Assembly (NCBI RefSeq): GCF_900100705.1
Contig: NZ_FNCH01000027.1
Coordinates: 1-63,813 of the forward strand
From: Pedobacter terrae
GTDB taxonomy: Bacteria; Bacteroidota; Bacteroidia; Sphingobacteriales; Sphingobacteriaceae
DNA: 63,813 nt
Direction: 5' to 3'
Shown: positions 1 through 9,691 of the stretch, in pieces
Layout of the letters: each line of letters opens with the position of its first letter
Numbering within the stretch: the stretch's first letter is position 1
Program-made: the position numbers and the translations under genes
Notes under the pieces: generated by a model
The model's database searches: none
Told to the model about the DNA's origin: nothing
The model's input: the letters and a program-made list of their open reading frames with translations, nothing else

Positions 1-58
1 ATTTATTATTTTCACAGCAGTAATATTGGTCAACACTAATTTAAGTGAATATTACCTT

Positions 59-105
59 GCTGCAAAACATTGTTTATCAAAGTTTTGCAGCTTTTGTTTT
101 TTTTA
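59..105 (+). terminator. Rho-independent terminator of a gene left of the window
   Basis: A perfect 10-bp inverted repeat (GCTGCAAAAC at 59-68 and GTTTTGCAGC at 82-91, 13-nt loop) is followed on the plus strand by a T-rich run up to about 105. The T run is on the plus-strand side only, so it most likely ends a rightward gene outside the window that converges on tssF. Confidence 0.75.
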
Positions 106-152
106 ACCTGCGGATGTTAGGAGCTATTGAATCGAGATGAGGACATCTGTTA

Positions 153-2018
153 CTAAACCGCTCTATATAACATTGGCTTCAGCATCAACCGATAATGCAC
201 ATTCATTGTACTTCTTAAATTTAATTTAGCCAGGGTAAGGCTCAAGAGCTCTTCCCAATCTTTTGCGCTGAACTGAAGGTTATCTGCAGGTTCGATGATA
301 ATATCTGTTGTTTTAATAAAACCTGCATTTGGTTTGTTATCCATAATAATACCTTTAGCCAGGGTGATGCCTTTTAGCTTATTGCCCAGTTCGTAACGGC
401 AAAAATTAATGACGTCTGCTTTAGTAATAATCCGGTCTGCCGTGGTCAATCCATATTTATAAGCCTGTACGCTGTTCGTCGCATTTAACTTTGATCGGCC
501 TCCTTTTGTTTGGCTTAACAAAAAGATACTTTCTGCATGTACCTTATTGTTTTCGTATAGCGCTAATCGGCTGCCTGCATTAATGTGGTTGGCTTCTTCC
601 GCCTGTGTAACCCAGATATCTAGAAATAAAATATCTGCATCGTCAATCGGTTTTAATACAATATAGCTGGGTAATTCTTTGATGTCTTTTAACGCCGAAC
701 GGCTCTTTTGTTCAATAAGGGCAATGTTTTGTTCTAAATTTTTAAGAATTGTACTTAAAAAATCGGGACCATATGCCGAGAATGAAGCTTTTTCATCCCT
801 AAGCAGTTCAAACAGATAATCAACCAGTTCTTTTGCATTTCTGGTGTCGAAACGCTCTGTGCCGCCATATCTGATCGAGAATGAACCATCCCCCTTATCG
901 TTTTCATTAGTATAAGGAATTTCATTATAACTTTTGCCCTTATTGTCTTTAAGATTTTCTACAGCCAGCATCTGGTCCATCTCTTCGGTTTTAATCGGGA
1001 TGATATTGTTCATCGTTTTAAGCCGGTGTTTAATCTGACTTAATTTTTTATTCACTACCGGAAAAGCATTGATGTAAATATGGAGCTCATTCAGCATTTC
1101 CTGGTTGATGGCTGCCGGGAAAACTACCTTTAGCCATTTCACTTTTGGATCAATCTGGTTTAAAGTATTTGGTTGAAAAATATTAGCGAATGCAGCAGGT
1201 AATTCCTGGCCATCATCAATATTAAAATCATTAAGATCGCCAAGTGTAATAAACCTATTGCTATAAAACTGTAATACATCGGCCTTAATTAAATTAAGCA
1301 ACTGTTTATGATGAAACGGGGCTTCAATTTTCCCTGTTAAAGGTTCATCCATAAACCTTTCTGTATAAGCCGTAATTTCGTTGTCTTTATAAAACCATTT
1401 CCCCAGCGATAAAAGATCGTAGGTATTTTCGGGTACCGAATAATTTTTCCAATCGAAAAATAAGTTCAGTTTGTTAAAGTCCATCCAGTTTTTTAATCCG
1501 CTAAAACCAATATACATGGTATTCTTCTCTACAGAAAAACCTGGCAATGTATTGAGCATTGGTTGTTTACTCAGTTGTTCGACATTAAAAAGCGTGTTTC
1601 CGGTGGCTATGTATTTTATTGATGCATGATTAACTTTTACCGTGTGTAAAGGGCTAAAGAAAATGTCTGCTTTTTTAGCTTTATCGTTTTCCTGTTGGAT
1701 ATTCTTCTTAAAGGCAAACTGTGTGTATGGCGAAAGGTAATCTTCCTCTTCAATAGGCCTGGCATGGATAATGGCATGGGCAGGTAAAGATGAGGTTAAA
1801 TGATCAGGAGCGAGAATTCGGCTAATCTTGTCGAAAATCCTATTCTCCAGATTTTTTACATCATTGGATACGTTAAAAAGTTCGTTGCTTAAGGCATCAA
1901 TAATCAGCTTTACAAGTGGATCAAAATCGTTACTGTCTTTAACATTCCAAAAATCTTCGGCATTTTTTAGAATTCTATTTCTGATTTCATCTTTTGATGA
2001 ATAAAAAACTGGTTTCAT
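153..2018 (-). CDS. tssF: Type VI secretion baseplate protein TssF
   Basis: This 621-aa protein matches the TssF/VasA baseplate family in length and in its N-terminal pattern: a helical stretch with FWNVKDSNDFDPLVK, then a long region starting SRILAPDHL. TssF is a wedge component of the cytoplasmic baseplate on which the contractile tail assembles. It has no signal peptide or membrane segment. It follows tssE on the same strand with a 27-bp gap, so the two form a short leftward operon divergent from the rest of the cluster. It is fairly divergent from proteobacterial TssF, as expected for the Bacteroidota subtype iii system. The family call rests on sequence pattern plus context. Confidence 0.85.
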   Translation of the reverse strand: MKPVFYSSKDEIRNRILKNAEDFWNVKDSNDFDPLVKLIIDALSNELFNVSNDVKNLENRIFDKISRILAPDHLTSSLPAHAIIHARPIEEEDYLSPYTQFAFKKNIQQENDKAKKADIFFSPLHTVKVNHASIKYIATGNTLFNVEQLSKQPMLNTLPGFSVEKNTMYIGFSGLKNWMDFNKLNLFFDWKNYSVPENTYDLLSLGKWFYKDNEITAYTERFMDEPLTGKIEAPFHHKQLLNLIKADVLQFYSNRFITLGDLNDFNIDDGQELPAAFANIFQPNTLNQIDPKVKWLKVVFPAAINQEMLNELHIYINAFPVVNKKLSQIKHRLKTMNNIIPIKTEEMDQMLAVENLKDNKGKSYNEIPYTNENDKGDGSFSIRYGGTERFDTRNAKELVDYLFELLRDEKASFSAYGPDFLSTILKNLEQNIALIEQKSRSALKDIKELPSYIVLKPIDDADILFLDIWVTQAEEANHINAGSRLALYENNKVHAESIFLLSQTKGGRSKLNATNSVQAYKYGLTTADRIITKADVINFCRYELGNKLKGITLAKGIIMDNKPNAGFIKTTDIIIEPADNLQFSAKDWEELLSLTLAKLNLRSTMNVHYRLMLKPMLYRAV

Positions 2019-2045
2019 GGGTAGAATATTTTGAGCGTTTTAATT

Positions 2046-2480
2046 TTAGGTGGATAAGGGGCTAAGAAATAAAGCAGTATTAAAAAAATATTTTTCTCCT
2101 GTGGTTTTTATTAGTGCCCTTACGCTAATATCTACCTTTTTTTTGATTTCAGTTATCTTACGTAGCGGATATACGTTTTCTACCTCGGTAATATGCACTT
2201 CAACCGACGTATTATAGATCCTAAATTCATAGTCGATAATCGATTTTAGCAGTGATTTACGGAATTTTTCCTCCCAGATACTTTCACTTACAATTAATTC
2301 AAAATCAAGATCCCATATCTCGCAACCAAAATCGTTGTGGTACCTATGCTCCCCAAATCGGGTAAAAATAATCAGTTCTATGTGGTTCGAAATTGATTTA
2401 CCCAAATCGGTTGGCTGAAGTCCGTTACCTGAAAAAACGGACTTAAATCTGAAGGGTTTATGATAAAAATTTTCAGACAT
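2046..2480 (-). CDS. tssE: Type VI secretion baseplate protein TssE (gp25-like)
   Basis: The 144-aa product has the features of the phage T4 gp25/TssE lysozyme-like baseplate family: an early segment LGKSISNHIELIIFTRFGEHRYHNDFGCEIWD containing the glutamate-rich EHR-type core motif, then IWEEKFRKSLLKSIIDYEFRI. TssE nucleates sheath polymerisation on the baseplate wedge. The start at 2480 gives MSENFYHKP and leaves about 180 bp to the divergent tssO gene, so both directions are probably driven from that gap. It is the first gene of the tssEF pair. Confidence 0.88.
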   Translation of the reverse strand: MSENFYHKPFRFKSVFSGNGLQPTDLGKSISNHIELIIFTRFGEHRYHNDFGCEIWDLDFELIVSESIWEEKFRKSLLKSIIDYEFRIYNTSVEVHITEVENVYPLRKITEIKKKVDISVRALIKTTGEKYFFNTALFLSPLST

Positions 2481-2659
2481 AAACGGTTTGGCTTAAAGTT
2501 TGTTAAAAGTAAAAGAAATAAAATCGTTTTTATTACCAAACAACAAATATTAAAAATTGTTATAGTACGGTGATAATTTGAATAGAAATGTGTGATTTTG
2601 GGTGAAGTTGATGTCAGATTAATCATTAGGCTATTGTTATGCGAAACTGTTAACTCTCT
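2481..2659. promoter_or_regulatory. Divergent intergenic region between tssE and the tssO-tssC operon
   Basis: These 179 A+T-rich bases separate two head-to-head T6SS transcription units and must carry both promoters. I found only imperfect matches to the Bacteroidota -7 element TAnnTTTG (for example ATAATTTG near 2572-2579), so no precise promoter is assigned. Confidence 0.4.
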
Positions 2660-3181
2660 ATGAAACCTATTAACGCCATCGAAATTAGGAGCGCTTATAC
2701 TAAGTTTATCTTAGAATTTGTCCTGCTTACACTATTCTCTATTTTGTGTATTTATCTCTTTTTTGCAGCTTCCGACTACGAATACAGCTTACTTGATAAA
2801 AAAGTAAAGGAAACAGAGAAACTTTCTTACCTCAGAAAAGATATCAATACAAATTTTGATCTTATCCAGGTCCGCTTTAAAGAACTTGCCCAATATCGCG
2901 ATTATAACGCAAATGAAATGAGCAAGCAAAGTATCCTGCTCAGTGATATTCAGAGCGCCAATAACAGGATAAAAGAGTTGATTTCTAAAAAAACAGACCC
3001 AAGTCCAAGTTTTGATCTGTACGAAAAACTGAACAAAAATGTCGGTGCAATGGCCGATTTACAAGATTCACTGTTCCAGTCAAGGAGTGATATACAGCGG
3101 TATAAAGAACGGATTAACGATTGCCAGAAGGCAAACCAAACAGCAGCACAAAAAATCAGGAACGGTAGATACGGCAGGTAA
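2660..3181 (+). CDS. tssO: TssO family T6SS-iii membrane protein (copy 1)
   Basis: The 173-aa protein has a short cytoplasmic N-terminus, one membrane helix at about residues 15-35 (FILEFVLLTLFSILCIYLFFAA) and a long, probably coiled-coil, periplasmic region rich in K, E, Q and N. This is the architecture of TssO, a component specific to Bacteroidota T6SS that is thought to replace the TssJLM trans-envelope complex together with TssN, TssP, TssQ and TssR. It is the first gene of a rightward operon, 11 bp before a second gene of the same architecture. Assignment of the two copies relative to reference TssO is uncertain. Confidence 0.75.
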   Translation: MKPINAIEIRSAYTKFILEFVLLTLFSILCIYLFFAASDYEYSLLDKKVKETEKLSYLRKDINTNFDLIQVRFKELAQYRDYNANEMSKQSILLSDIQSANNRIKELISKKTDPSPSFDLYEKLNKNVGAMADLQDSLFQSRSDIQRYKERINDCQKANQTAAQKIRNGRYGR

Positions 3182-3192
3182 TTTAAAACGAT

Positions 3193-3678
3193 ATGATAAA
3201 GTTAAGCATAAAAGAAAGACGCGAACAATTCTTGTTCTTTATAGCGTTGTTCGTTTTTACCGTTGGGCTTTTGAGCTTCGGAATTTTTTATAGCGATAAA
3301 TCGCAGTACGAAATTTCTAAGGAAGAGCTTGAAGTTAAGATTAACGAGAATGAAGCATTCGAAAACATGGTAAAAGAAACCATGCCTACTATTGACACCA
3401 CTTTTAAACAGATTACACGTTACAACCCAAATGTGCAGGCCGTTTTTTTAAAGAACGATATCCAGCTTTCATTAGGTTCAATCAAATCTGCGTTTGATCG
3501 TAAGGCCTCAGATTCTCGATATAAAATCTTTGTCCACACCGCACAGTTATACGATAGATTATTTTACGATAGACAAGAACAAAATAGAAATATTTCTGAT
3601 ATCGAGCTGCATAAAAGACAGTTGGATGACTGCATTACCAACAGGCGCCAATTACAGCAAACGATGTCTGCAAGATAA
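3193..3678 (+). CDS. TssO family T6SS-iii membrane protein (copy 2)
   Basis: The 161-aa protein repeats the layout of the preceding gene: a charged N-terminus (MIKLSIKERREQ), one membrane helix at about 14-33, and a helical periplasmic part that ends in a similar way (DIELHKRQLDDCITNRRQLQ against DIQRYKERINDCQKANQ in copy 1). The shared C-terminal pattern with a single cysteine suggests an old tandem duplication of tssO. It probably belongs to the trans-envelope complex. It lies 34 bp before tssP in the same operon. Sequence identity between the copies is low, so a hetero-oligomeric role is possible. Confidence 0.7.
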   Translation: MIKLSIKERREQFLFFIALFVFTVGLLSFGIFYSDKSQYEISKEELEVKINENEAFENMVKETMPTIDTTFKQITRYNPNVQAVFLKNDIQLSLGSIKSAFDRKASDSRYKIFVHTAQLYDRLFYDRQEQNRNISDIELHKRQLDDCITNRRQLQQTMSAR

Positions 3679-3712
3679 ACATTACCAAGAACAACCTATA
3701 AAAACGCTACCT

Positions 3713-4696
3713 ATGTCTGAAACAAACACCAAGCAAGTTAATTCAAATTCGCAGGGCTATGTTATTTTGTACATCCTTTTGGCTGTACTGCTCTTAACAG
3801 GCCTGATTTTCTTATTTAAAAGTTCATTGTTCGAAAAAAGAACAGTCGATGCGAGAATTCTTAAGGATGAAATTTATTTAAATGAAGATCTGGTTTTTAC
3901 CGATAATACCCCAAAGGCCTCAAAATGGTTATGGGAATTTGGTAATGGCGAAAAAGCCACCACAAAAACAGGAACTTATCACTACACCAAGCCCGATACT
4001 TATATTGTGCGCCTAACCGTTGATGGCGAACTCCGCCAGGAATTTCCGGTTACCGTACGCGATACCGTGCATACACCGGTGGTAGATAGTGTACTCACCA
4101 TCAGCGGCCCGACAGCTGGTTTGGTTAATGAAGAGATCAGGCTTGAGGGCGATGGCGCAGGAAAAGATTTTGAATGGTCTTTCGGCGAAACTGGTCGCGT
4201 TGATGTTAAAGGAAAAACGGCCCTGTATACTTACCGCACACCTGGAAAATATGTAGTCCGTCTTCGGTCAGATAAAGCAGCTAAACCCGCTTTTCTAAAC
4301 ATTTTGATCACTGATCCCAATGCAGAAATAGTAGAAGATTTAGTTGCTCCCGGTGATGGAGAACGTAAAACCATTGATGATATCCGGGCCCGATTACAAG
4401 CCATAGCCAACGGTGCAGATTTTAATTCCAACTATTACTACCTGATCAACAAATACATGTGCAACAACGAAAAAGTAACTGTAAATGTAGAAATGAATGG
4501 TAAGAAAAAACAGACTGATATTTATTCATACTGTATGGGCTTAACATTTGGGGGCGAAATAGCGGTAGATGAGGCACAGTTAACCATTAAGCCAAACTCA
4601 ACCTGTGCCAGTTTATTAAATATTAAACAACATTCAGGAACGGCGCAGCCCGCGGCAACAGCAACTACTGATGCACCTCAGGCAAAAACAAAATAG
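3713..4696 (+). CDS. tssP: T6SS-iii protein TssP with PKD domains
   Basis: I start this gene at the ATG at 3713 (MSETNTKQVN). The longer open frame begins inside the preceding gene and adds a non-coding-looking leader. The 327-aa product has one membrane helix at about residues 17-36, then two PKD-type beta-sandwich domains: one around KASKWLWEFGNGEKATT with TYHYTKPDTYIVRLTV, the second around KDFEWSFGETG with ALYTYRTPGKYVVRLRS. The C-terminal part is Bacteroidota-specific. TssP with PKD repeats is a subtype iii trans-envelope component, so the beta domains should be periplasmic. It lies between tssO copy 2 and tssR in one operon. Confidence 0.82.
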   Translation: MSETNTKQVNSNSQGYVILYILLAVLLLTGLIFLFKSSLFEKRTVDARILKDEIYLNEDLVFTDNTPKASKWLWEFGNGEKATTKTGTYHYTKPDTYIVRLTVDGELRQEFPVTVRDTVHTPVVDSVLTISGPTAGLVNEEIRLEGDGAGKDFEWSFGETGRVDVKGKTALYTYRTPGKYVVRLRSDKAAKPAFLNILITDPNAEIVEDLVAPGDGERKTIDDIRARLQAIANGADFNSNYYYLINKYMCNNEKVTVNVEMNGKKKQTDIYSYCMGLTFGGEIAVDEAQLTIKPNSTCASLLNIKQHSGTAQPAATATTDAPQAKTK

Positions 4697-4737
4697 ATTA
4701 ACCTCTTAACCTAATTTTAAGCTCATCTACAAAGAAT

Positions 4738-7113
4738 ATGAAAAAATTATATGCCTTAAGCATCCTATTTTTAGGAATATCGTTTGCCTATGCACAATCA
4801 CCGGCATCCTTTGGCAAAAAAGTAAAATACATGCCTAAATCTTACGAGAGGCCGGCTGAAACGATAAATGTTAACGATAATACCAGCAGAAGCAGCCTGC
4901 CATGGATTGTTTTTTCCGATCGTGAAGATAATTACACTACAACAGCGCCAGGTGGAAGCCTTATTATGAAAAAAATAAGCTTTATGGAACCTTTTTATGT
5001 TTCTAAAGAACAGAATGGTTACCTGAAACTGATTAAGTATAAAGCCGGAATGATCAGGGGAAGGAAAATCAATGATAAAAAAAGTGCAATCAGCTACGGA
5101 TGGATTGCAAAATCCAAACTGCTTTTATGGCAACGTGCATTCTCTAACCAAAAAACAGGTTATGCAGAGAAAGCCATTGGTATTGTGAATGGAAAAGATG
5201 CGTTGACCGAACCAAAATTTTACTTCGATACTACCGATTCTATTTTGGTTTATAATACGCCCGAACTTAAAGACAGAAGGGCCAAAGTGAGGTTGCACGA
5301 AATTGCCTACATCTATAAAAAATCGGAAGATGGTAAAAAATACCTGATTGGCTCTGATGATCAATTGGTTGCAGATAGTGCCGTTAAAAGTGTTTATGGA
5401 TGGGTTTCTGCTGAGACAGTACACCACTGGGGTGATCGTTTATACATCACTTCTGTTAAACCTGGCGATTATGATAAGGATGATTCTACCGCTATGGCCA
5501 TTAAAAACGGAATGGATAACGGAACTAATTTTGTAATAGATCCCCTATTGCCACGGGAAAACCTGATCCTGCGTAGTGTGCCTGTGGTTTCAAATGACGA
5601 AGCAGGCAGCACAGTAGGTATTGCCACAGATGTTTACAACAAAAAAGACAATAAGATCTTAACCATCAACGGATCATCACTTTCTTATCAGGATTACCTG
5701 ATGTTGCGTAAAAATAAAACAAAGGTAAATGTTGTTTTTGTAGTAGACGGCGGAAGCCCAATGACCAAGTACCTTTCTGGAATGACCAACACTATTGGTT
5801 CATTTGAAGGTATAATGGGCGATTTTGGCAAAGGAACCAAAGTAAATTATGGTGGTGTAGTATATCGCGGTGAAACTGGCTGCGGACAACAGGGTATTTT
5901 TGTTAGCCCGATTCAGGATGATTACAGAAAGTTCATGAATTTCTTATCAAACCAGGCAAAAAATACCATGCGGTGTAATGGAGAGATTACAGAAAGCCCT
6001 GTTTTTAGCGCTTTAAAAACAGCAGTAAATTTATTTAAAGCAAAAAAGAACGAAACCAATTTAATTATTTTAGTGGGTAGTACCGGAAATACAGGCGGTA
6101 CCAATAATTACCTGATTAACGAGTTGAGCGAACAGGTTGCTCTTGCTGATGCCCGTATTTTAGCTTTACAGGTATATAGCGATTTTAACCAGTCGTTTAA
6201 TGATTTTGTTATTCAATCACGTAAACTGGTTTCAGAATCAGCCATCCGTGCAGCCGAGTATAGAAAAAATACGATGGTTAAAGGCGAAGGTTTGAAGAGC
6301 TTTCAACCTTACAATACCAGCCTGCAGGATTCTATTTCTTACTACCTCGATTATCCTAAAAACAGTTTAATACAGGGTGGTGTAGTTTTTCCAACCAAAG
6401 GATCAGTAAACTCCAACCAGAGCATGACCATTGCCCTGCGCCGTTTTGTGAAAGAAACCAATATGGATATCTACAACCAGATCAGTTCTTTAGATAGTGC
6501 TTTCCGCTTAACAGGGATTTCGCGCAAAAACTTAGCCGCTGATGTAGAAGCTTTATTGCCTCAACCAGTTGGTATGGAAGTAGCCGATCGTATGCCGCAC
6601 AATGCTTTTAAATACTATACTACTGCAAACGTGTCTGCCGACGTGGTAAAAAACAACCCATCTACATTGCAATATGCTATTGTACTAAACAATATGGAGT
6701 ACAAGCAGATTTTAGATGTTTTTTCGGTTATGTTAGGACAAAATCTGCAGGCAGATCAATCTTCTTTCAGGCGTAAGCTGGTTAAAAACTATGTAAGAAT
6801 GCCTAAGCAGTTATTGGGTATGAAGATATCATCTGGCGATATTAAGGCAATGACTTTAACAAATTACATCAAGTTGGTTACAGGTTTGCCTTTAAACAAT
6901 GAGTTTTTATCTAAATACATTGTGAGTGATTTAAAGAATACCTCTAAAATGCCGCTAGATCAGTTTGAAGGTTATATTAAATTATTGGATCAGTCGGTTC
7001 AGCAGATTAAAAGAGCTACACAGATTGAACAGCAGTTTATCTCAAACGGCAAGCTATACTATTACATTACCGAAAATAATTTTAACCCGGCAGTATTGCC
7101 TACAACCAACTAA
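4738..7113 (+). CDS. tssR: T6SS-iii protein TssR with a von Willebrand-like domain
   Basis: The 791-aa protein starts with a clear signal peptide (MKKLYALSILFLGISFAYAQ), so it is exported. The N-terminal third is beta-rich. From about residue 330 a von Willebrand factor A-like fold begins (VNVVFVVDGGSPM, aspartate at residue 337); its metal site is degenerate because DGGSPM does not fit DxSxS. Later strands include NLIILVGSTGNTGG. TssR is one of the five proteins specific to Bacteroidota T6SS and is expected to act in the periplasm or at the outer membrane. It lies 41 bp after tssP and 5 bp before tssH, within one operon. Confidence 0.85.
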   Translation: MKKLYALSILFLGISFAYAQSPASFGKKVKYMPKSYERPAETINVNDNTSRSSLPWIVFSDREDNYTTTAPGGSLIMKKISFMEPFYVSKEQNGYLKLIKYKAGMIRGRKINDKKSAISYGWIAKSKLLLWQRAFSNQKTGYAEKAIGIVNGKDALTEPKFYFDTTDSILVYNTPELKDRRAKVRLHEIAYIYKKSEDGKKYLIGSDDQLVADSAVKSVYGWVSAETVHHWGDRLYITSVKPGDYDKDDSTAMAIKNGMDNGTNFVIDPLLPRENLILRSVPVVSNDEAGSTVGIATDVYNKKDNKILTINGSSLSYQDYLMLRKNKTKVNVVFVVDGGSPMTKYLSGMTNTIGSFEGIMGDFGKGTKVNYGGVVYRGETGCGQQGIFVSPIQDDYRKFMNFLSNQAKNTMRCNGEITESPVFSALKTAVNLFKAKKNETNLIILVGSTGNTGGTNNYLINELSEQVALADARILALQVYSDFNQSFNDFVIQSRKLVSESAIRAAEYRKNTMVKGEGLKSFQPYNTSLQDSISYYLDYPKNSLIQGGVVFPTKGSVNSNQSMTIALRRFVKETNMDIYNQISSLDSAFRLTGISRKNLAADVEALLPQPVGMEVADRMPHNAFKYYTTANVSADVVKNNPSTLQYAIVLNNMEYKQILDVFSVMLGQNLQADQSSFRRKLVKNYVRMPKQLLGMKISSGDIKAMTLTNYIKLVTGLPLNNEFLSKYIVSDLKNTSKMPLDQFEGYIKLLDQSVQQIKRATQIEQQFISNGKLYYYITENNFNPAVLPTTN

Positions 7114-7118
7114 AGGCT

Positions 7119-9605
7119 ATGGCAGTTACAAACTTAAGCGAATCGGTAAAAACAGCACTGCATATTGCACAGTCGCTGGCAAAAGAATATAGGAACGAGG
7201 TGTTTTCCGCAGCCCATTTGCTAAAAGGGTTAATGCATAAAGATGTTGGTTTAAGATCTTTTATTACTTCCATTGGGAAAGATGATGAGTACATCAGCGA
7301 GTGGGCTGAAGTTCGGATAGATGAACAGGAGAAATCGTCAAGTCTTAGCGATACTGTTAGCGGTGCACCAGAAATTGCGGCTATTTTTGAAGAAGCAGAT
7401 AATGTACGCATTAAACTTGGACTTGATTTAATCACACCAGTTTGTGTATTAACCGCGCTCGCAAAACCTGGCATCGGTTTTCAGCCTGATCAGTTGAAAT
7501 CTTTTCCGATTAAAGAACGCGAAATTTTGGATATCTATGTAAAGGATGAAGAAATTTCGAAGGCAGTTTCGCCTGATAAAACCACTGCTGGTGCCGAAAA
7601 TAAAAGTACAGGCAATGCGCTTTATAAATATTGTATAGATCGCTTGCAAACGGTTCGGGATGGTAAAACAGATCCGATAATTGGCCGCGATAAAGAAACC
7701 CGCCAAATGATGGAGATCCTTTGCCGCAGAACCAAGCCGAATGTAATTTTAACCGGTGATGCAGGTGTGGGGAAAACCGCTTTGGTAGATGGTTTTGCTA
7801 TAGATATTGTAAATCAGAATGTTCCCGAGCGTTTAAAACCCGTTCAGCTTTTTGAATTGGATTTGGGATCATTAATTGCAGGAGCATCTTACAAGGGAGA
7901 AATCGAAGACCGTTTAAAAAATATCATCAAAGAAATAAAACAGTTCGAAAAAGCGGTATTATTTATTGATGAAATCCATACGCTGTTAGATAGTAAAGGC
8001 CCTTTGGGTGCCGGCATTGGCAATTTGTTAAAGCCGGAACTTGCCCGTGGTGAAATAACCGTGATTGGGGCTACGACCGTGGACGAGTACCGTAAGATTA
8101 TCGAGCCAGAGCAGGCTTTCAGCAGACGTTTTGAAGTACTTCAGGTTAATGAACCAAATGAAGAAAGCACCATCAAAATGTTGCAGAAACTGGCTGTTAA
8201 ATACGAAGAGCACCATACGCTAACCATTGAGCCAGATGCTTTAGGCGAATGTGTGCGTTTGGCCAAGCGTTATATGAAAGATAGAAGGCTGCCTGATTCA
8301 GCTTTTGATCTGTTAGACCGGACCATGGCGGCCATGAAAATGATGAACGATACTTCTGACCAGGCCATTGATAGCTTAGAGACAGAGCTGGGAACATTAA
8401 ATGCCAATATAGAGGAATCAGAAGCTGATCGTTTTGCAGATTATAAATGGCTTTTTTCATTACTTCAAAATAAGTTAAGTCCGGTTTTATTGGGGCGTTT
8501 AACAGATGAGACACAAACCGATGCTTTCGAAACAGCCGATGAATACCAGGGTTATATCAGCAGCAGCCTGCAGGAATTAAAAAAATATGCTGCAGAAAAA
8601 AGCGACCGAATCACCAAACAGGATATTGCTTCCATAGTAGCCTATAAAACAGGCATCCCGATGGGAAAACTGCAGGCAGGTGAAAAAGAAAAATTGCTCA
8701 ATATGGAGCAATACCTTAAAAAACGGGTGGTTGGGCAAGATCAGGCTTTGAAAGCTGTTTCAGATGCCATATTGGAATCGCGTAGCGGTTTGAACAAAAA
8801 AGGACAGCCTATTGGATCATTCTTTTTACTAGGGCCAACCGGTACGGGTAAAACGGAATTGGCCAAATCAATTGCTGAATTTTTATTTAACGATGAAAAG
8901 GCAATGATCAGGTTCGATATGTCAGAATTTAAAGAAGAGCATAGTGCAGCTCTGCTTTATGGTGCGCCTCCCGGATATGTGGGCTACGAAGAAGGTGGCT
9001 TGTTGGTGAATAAAATCAGGCAGCAGCCGTATTCTGTACTACTTTTCGATGAGATTGAAAAAGCACACCCTTCGGTTTTCGATACCTTTTTGCAGATTCT
9101 GGACGAAGGCCATATGCACGATCGTTTAGGAAAAGAAGGCGATTTTAGTAATTCGCTTATTCTTTTTACTTCGAACATTGGTAGCGAATGGATAGCAGAA
9201 CAGATCGGTAAAGGCGTTATTCCGGCTTCAAACCAATTGATGGAAGTGATGGCCGGACATTTCCGTCCTGAATTTTTAGCGCGGATTTCTGAAATCGTTC
9301 CATTTGCACCGATTAATGAAAGCAATGTGGTACGCATCTTTGAAATTCAGTTGAGCAGTTTGGTACAGTCGCTGAACAAAATGGGTATCGAGTTTGAAAT
9401 AGCAGAAGACGCCAAAAAAATGATTGCTTTAGACGGTTTTACGCCAAAGTATGGTGCCAGACAGTTATCGGCTGTCATCAGAAATCTTTTGCGCAGGCCA
9501 ATCTCCAAATACATCATTTCTGGTGAGCTAAAAAAAGGATCTAAGATCTTAGTAAGCAAACACGCAGAGGAAGATAAGTTAGAATGGAATATTATTCATC
9601 CATAA
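7119..9605 (+). CDS. tssH: T6SS sheath disassembly ATPase TssH (ClpV)
   Basis: This 828-aa ClpB/ClpV-type AAA+ ATPase has a Clp N-domain (residues about 1-150). The first nucleotide-binding domain has Walker A GDAGVGKT at 213-220 and Walker B with D284-E285. A short middle region follows, then the second domain with Walker A GPTGTGKT at 572-579 and Walker B LLFDEIEKAH with D644-E645. ClpV hexamers pull apart contracted TssBC sheath so it can be reused. The location between tssR and tssB, rather than next to dnaK or stress genes, supports TssH over ClpB. The middle domain is shorter than in ClpB. Confidence 0.93.
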   Translation: MAVTNLSESVKTALHIAQSLAKEYRNEVFSAAHLLKGLMHKDVGLRSFITSIGKDDEYISEWAEVRIDEQEKSSSLSDTVSGAPEIAAIFEEADNVRIKLGLDLITPVCVLTALAKPGIGFQPDQLKSFPIKEREILDIYVKDEEISKAVSPDKTTAGAENKSTGNALYKYCIDRLQTVRDGKTDPIIGRDKETRQMMEILCRRTKPNVILTGDAGVGKTALVDGFAIDIVNQNVPERLKPVQLFELDLGSLIAGASYKGEIEDRLKNIIKEIKQFEKAVLFIDEIHTLLDSKGPLGAGIGNLLKPELARGEITVIGATTVDEYRKIIEPEQAFSRRFEVLQVNEPNEESTIKMLQKLAVKYEEHHTLTIEPDALGECVRLAKRYMKDRRLPDSAFDLLDRTMAAMKMMNDTSDQAIDSLETELGTLNANIEESEADRFADYKWLFSLLQNKLSPVLLGRLTDETQTDAFETADEYQGYISSSLQELKKYAAEKSDRITKQDIASIVAYKTGIPMGKLQAGEKEKLLNMEQYLKKRVVGQDQALKAVSDAILESRSGLNKKGQPIGSFFLLGPTGTGKTELAKSIAEFLFNDEKAMIRFDMSEFKEEHSAALLYGAPPGYVGYEEGGLLVNKIRQQPYSVLLFDEIEKAHPSVFDTFLQILDEGHMHDRLGKEGDFSNSLILFTSNIGSEWIAEQIGKGVIPASNQLMEVMAGHFRPEFLARISEIVPFAPINESNVVRIFEIQLSSLVQSLNKMGIEFEIAEDAKKMIALDGFTPKYGARQLSAVIRNLLRRPISKYIISGELKKGSKILVSKHAEEDKLEWNIIHP

Positions 9606-9691
9606 GCATAAATATTGGAACAAAAATTGAGTTAAAACGTTAACTATTATATTATTAGAAAAAATTAATCATAAATCTAAATCGACATACT

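Noticed and set aside
3494..3712. Longer N-terminus for tssP from a start inside the preceding gene
   Set aside because: The extra 73 residues overlap the tssO-like gene in another frame and are not protein-like; the ATG at 3713 gives a short N-terminus directly before the membrane helix.
7100..9559. Several long minus-strand open frames opposite tssH
   Set aside because: They lie opposite a strongly conserved AAA+ gene, change frame repeatedly and have no family features; they are shadows.
7119..9605. Housekeeping chaperone ClpB instead of TssH
   Set aside because: It lies in the middle of the T6SS operon between tssR and tssB and has a shorter middle region, so ClpV/TssH is the better name.
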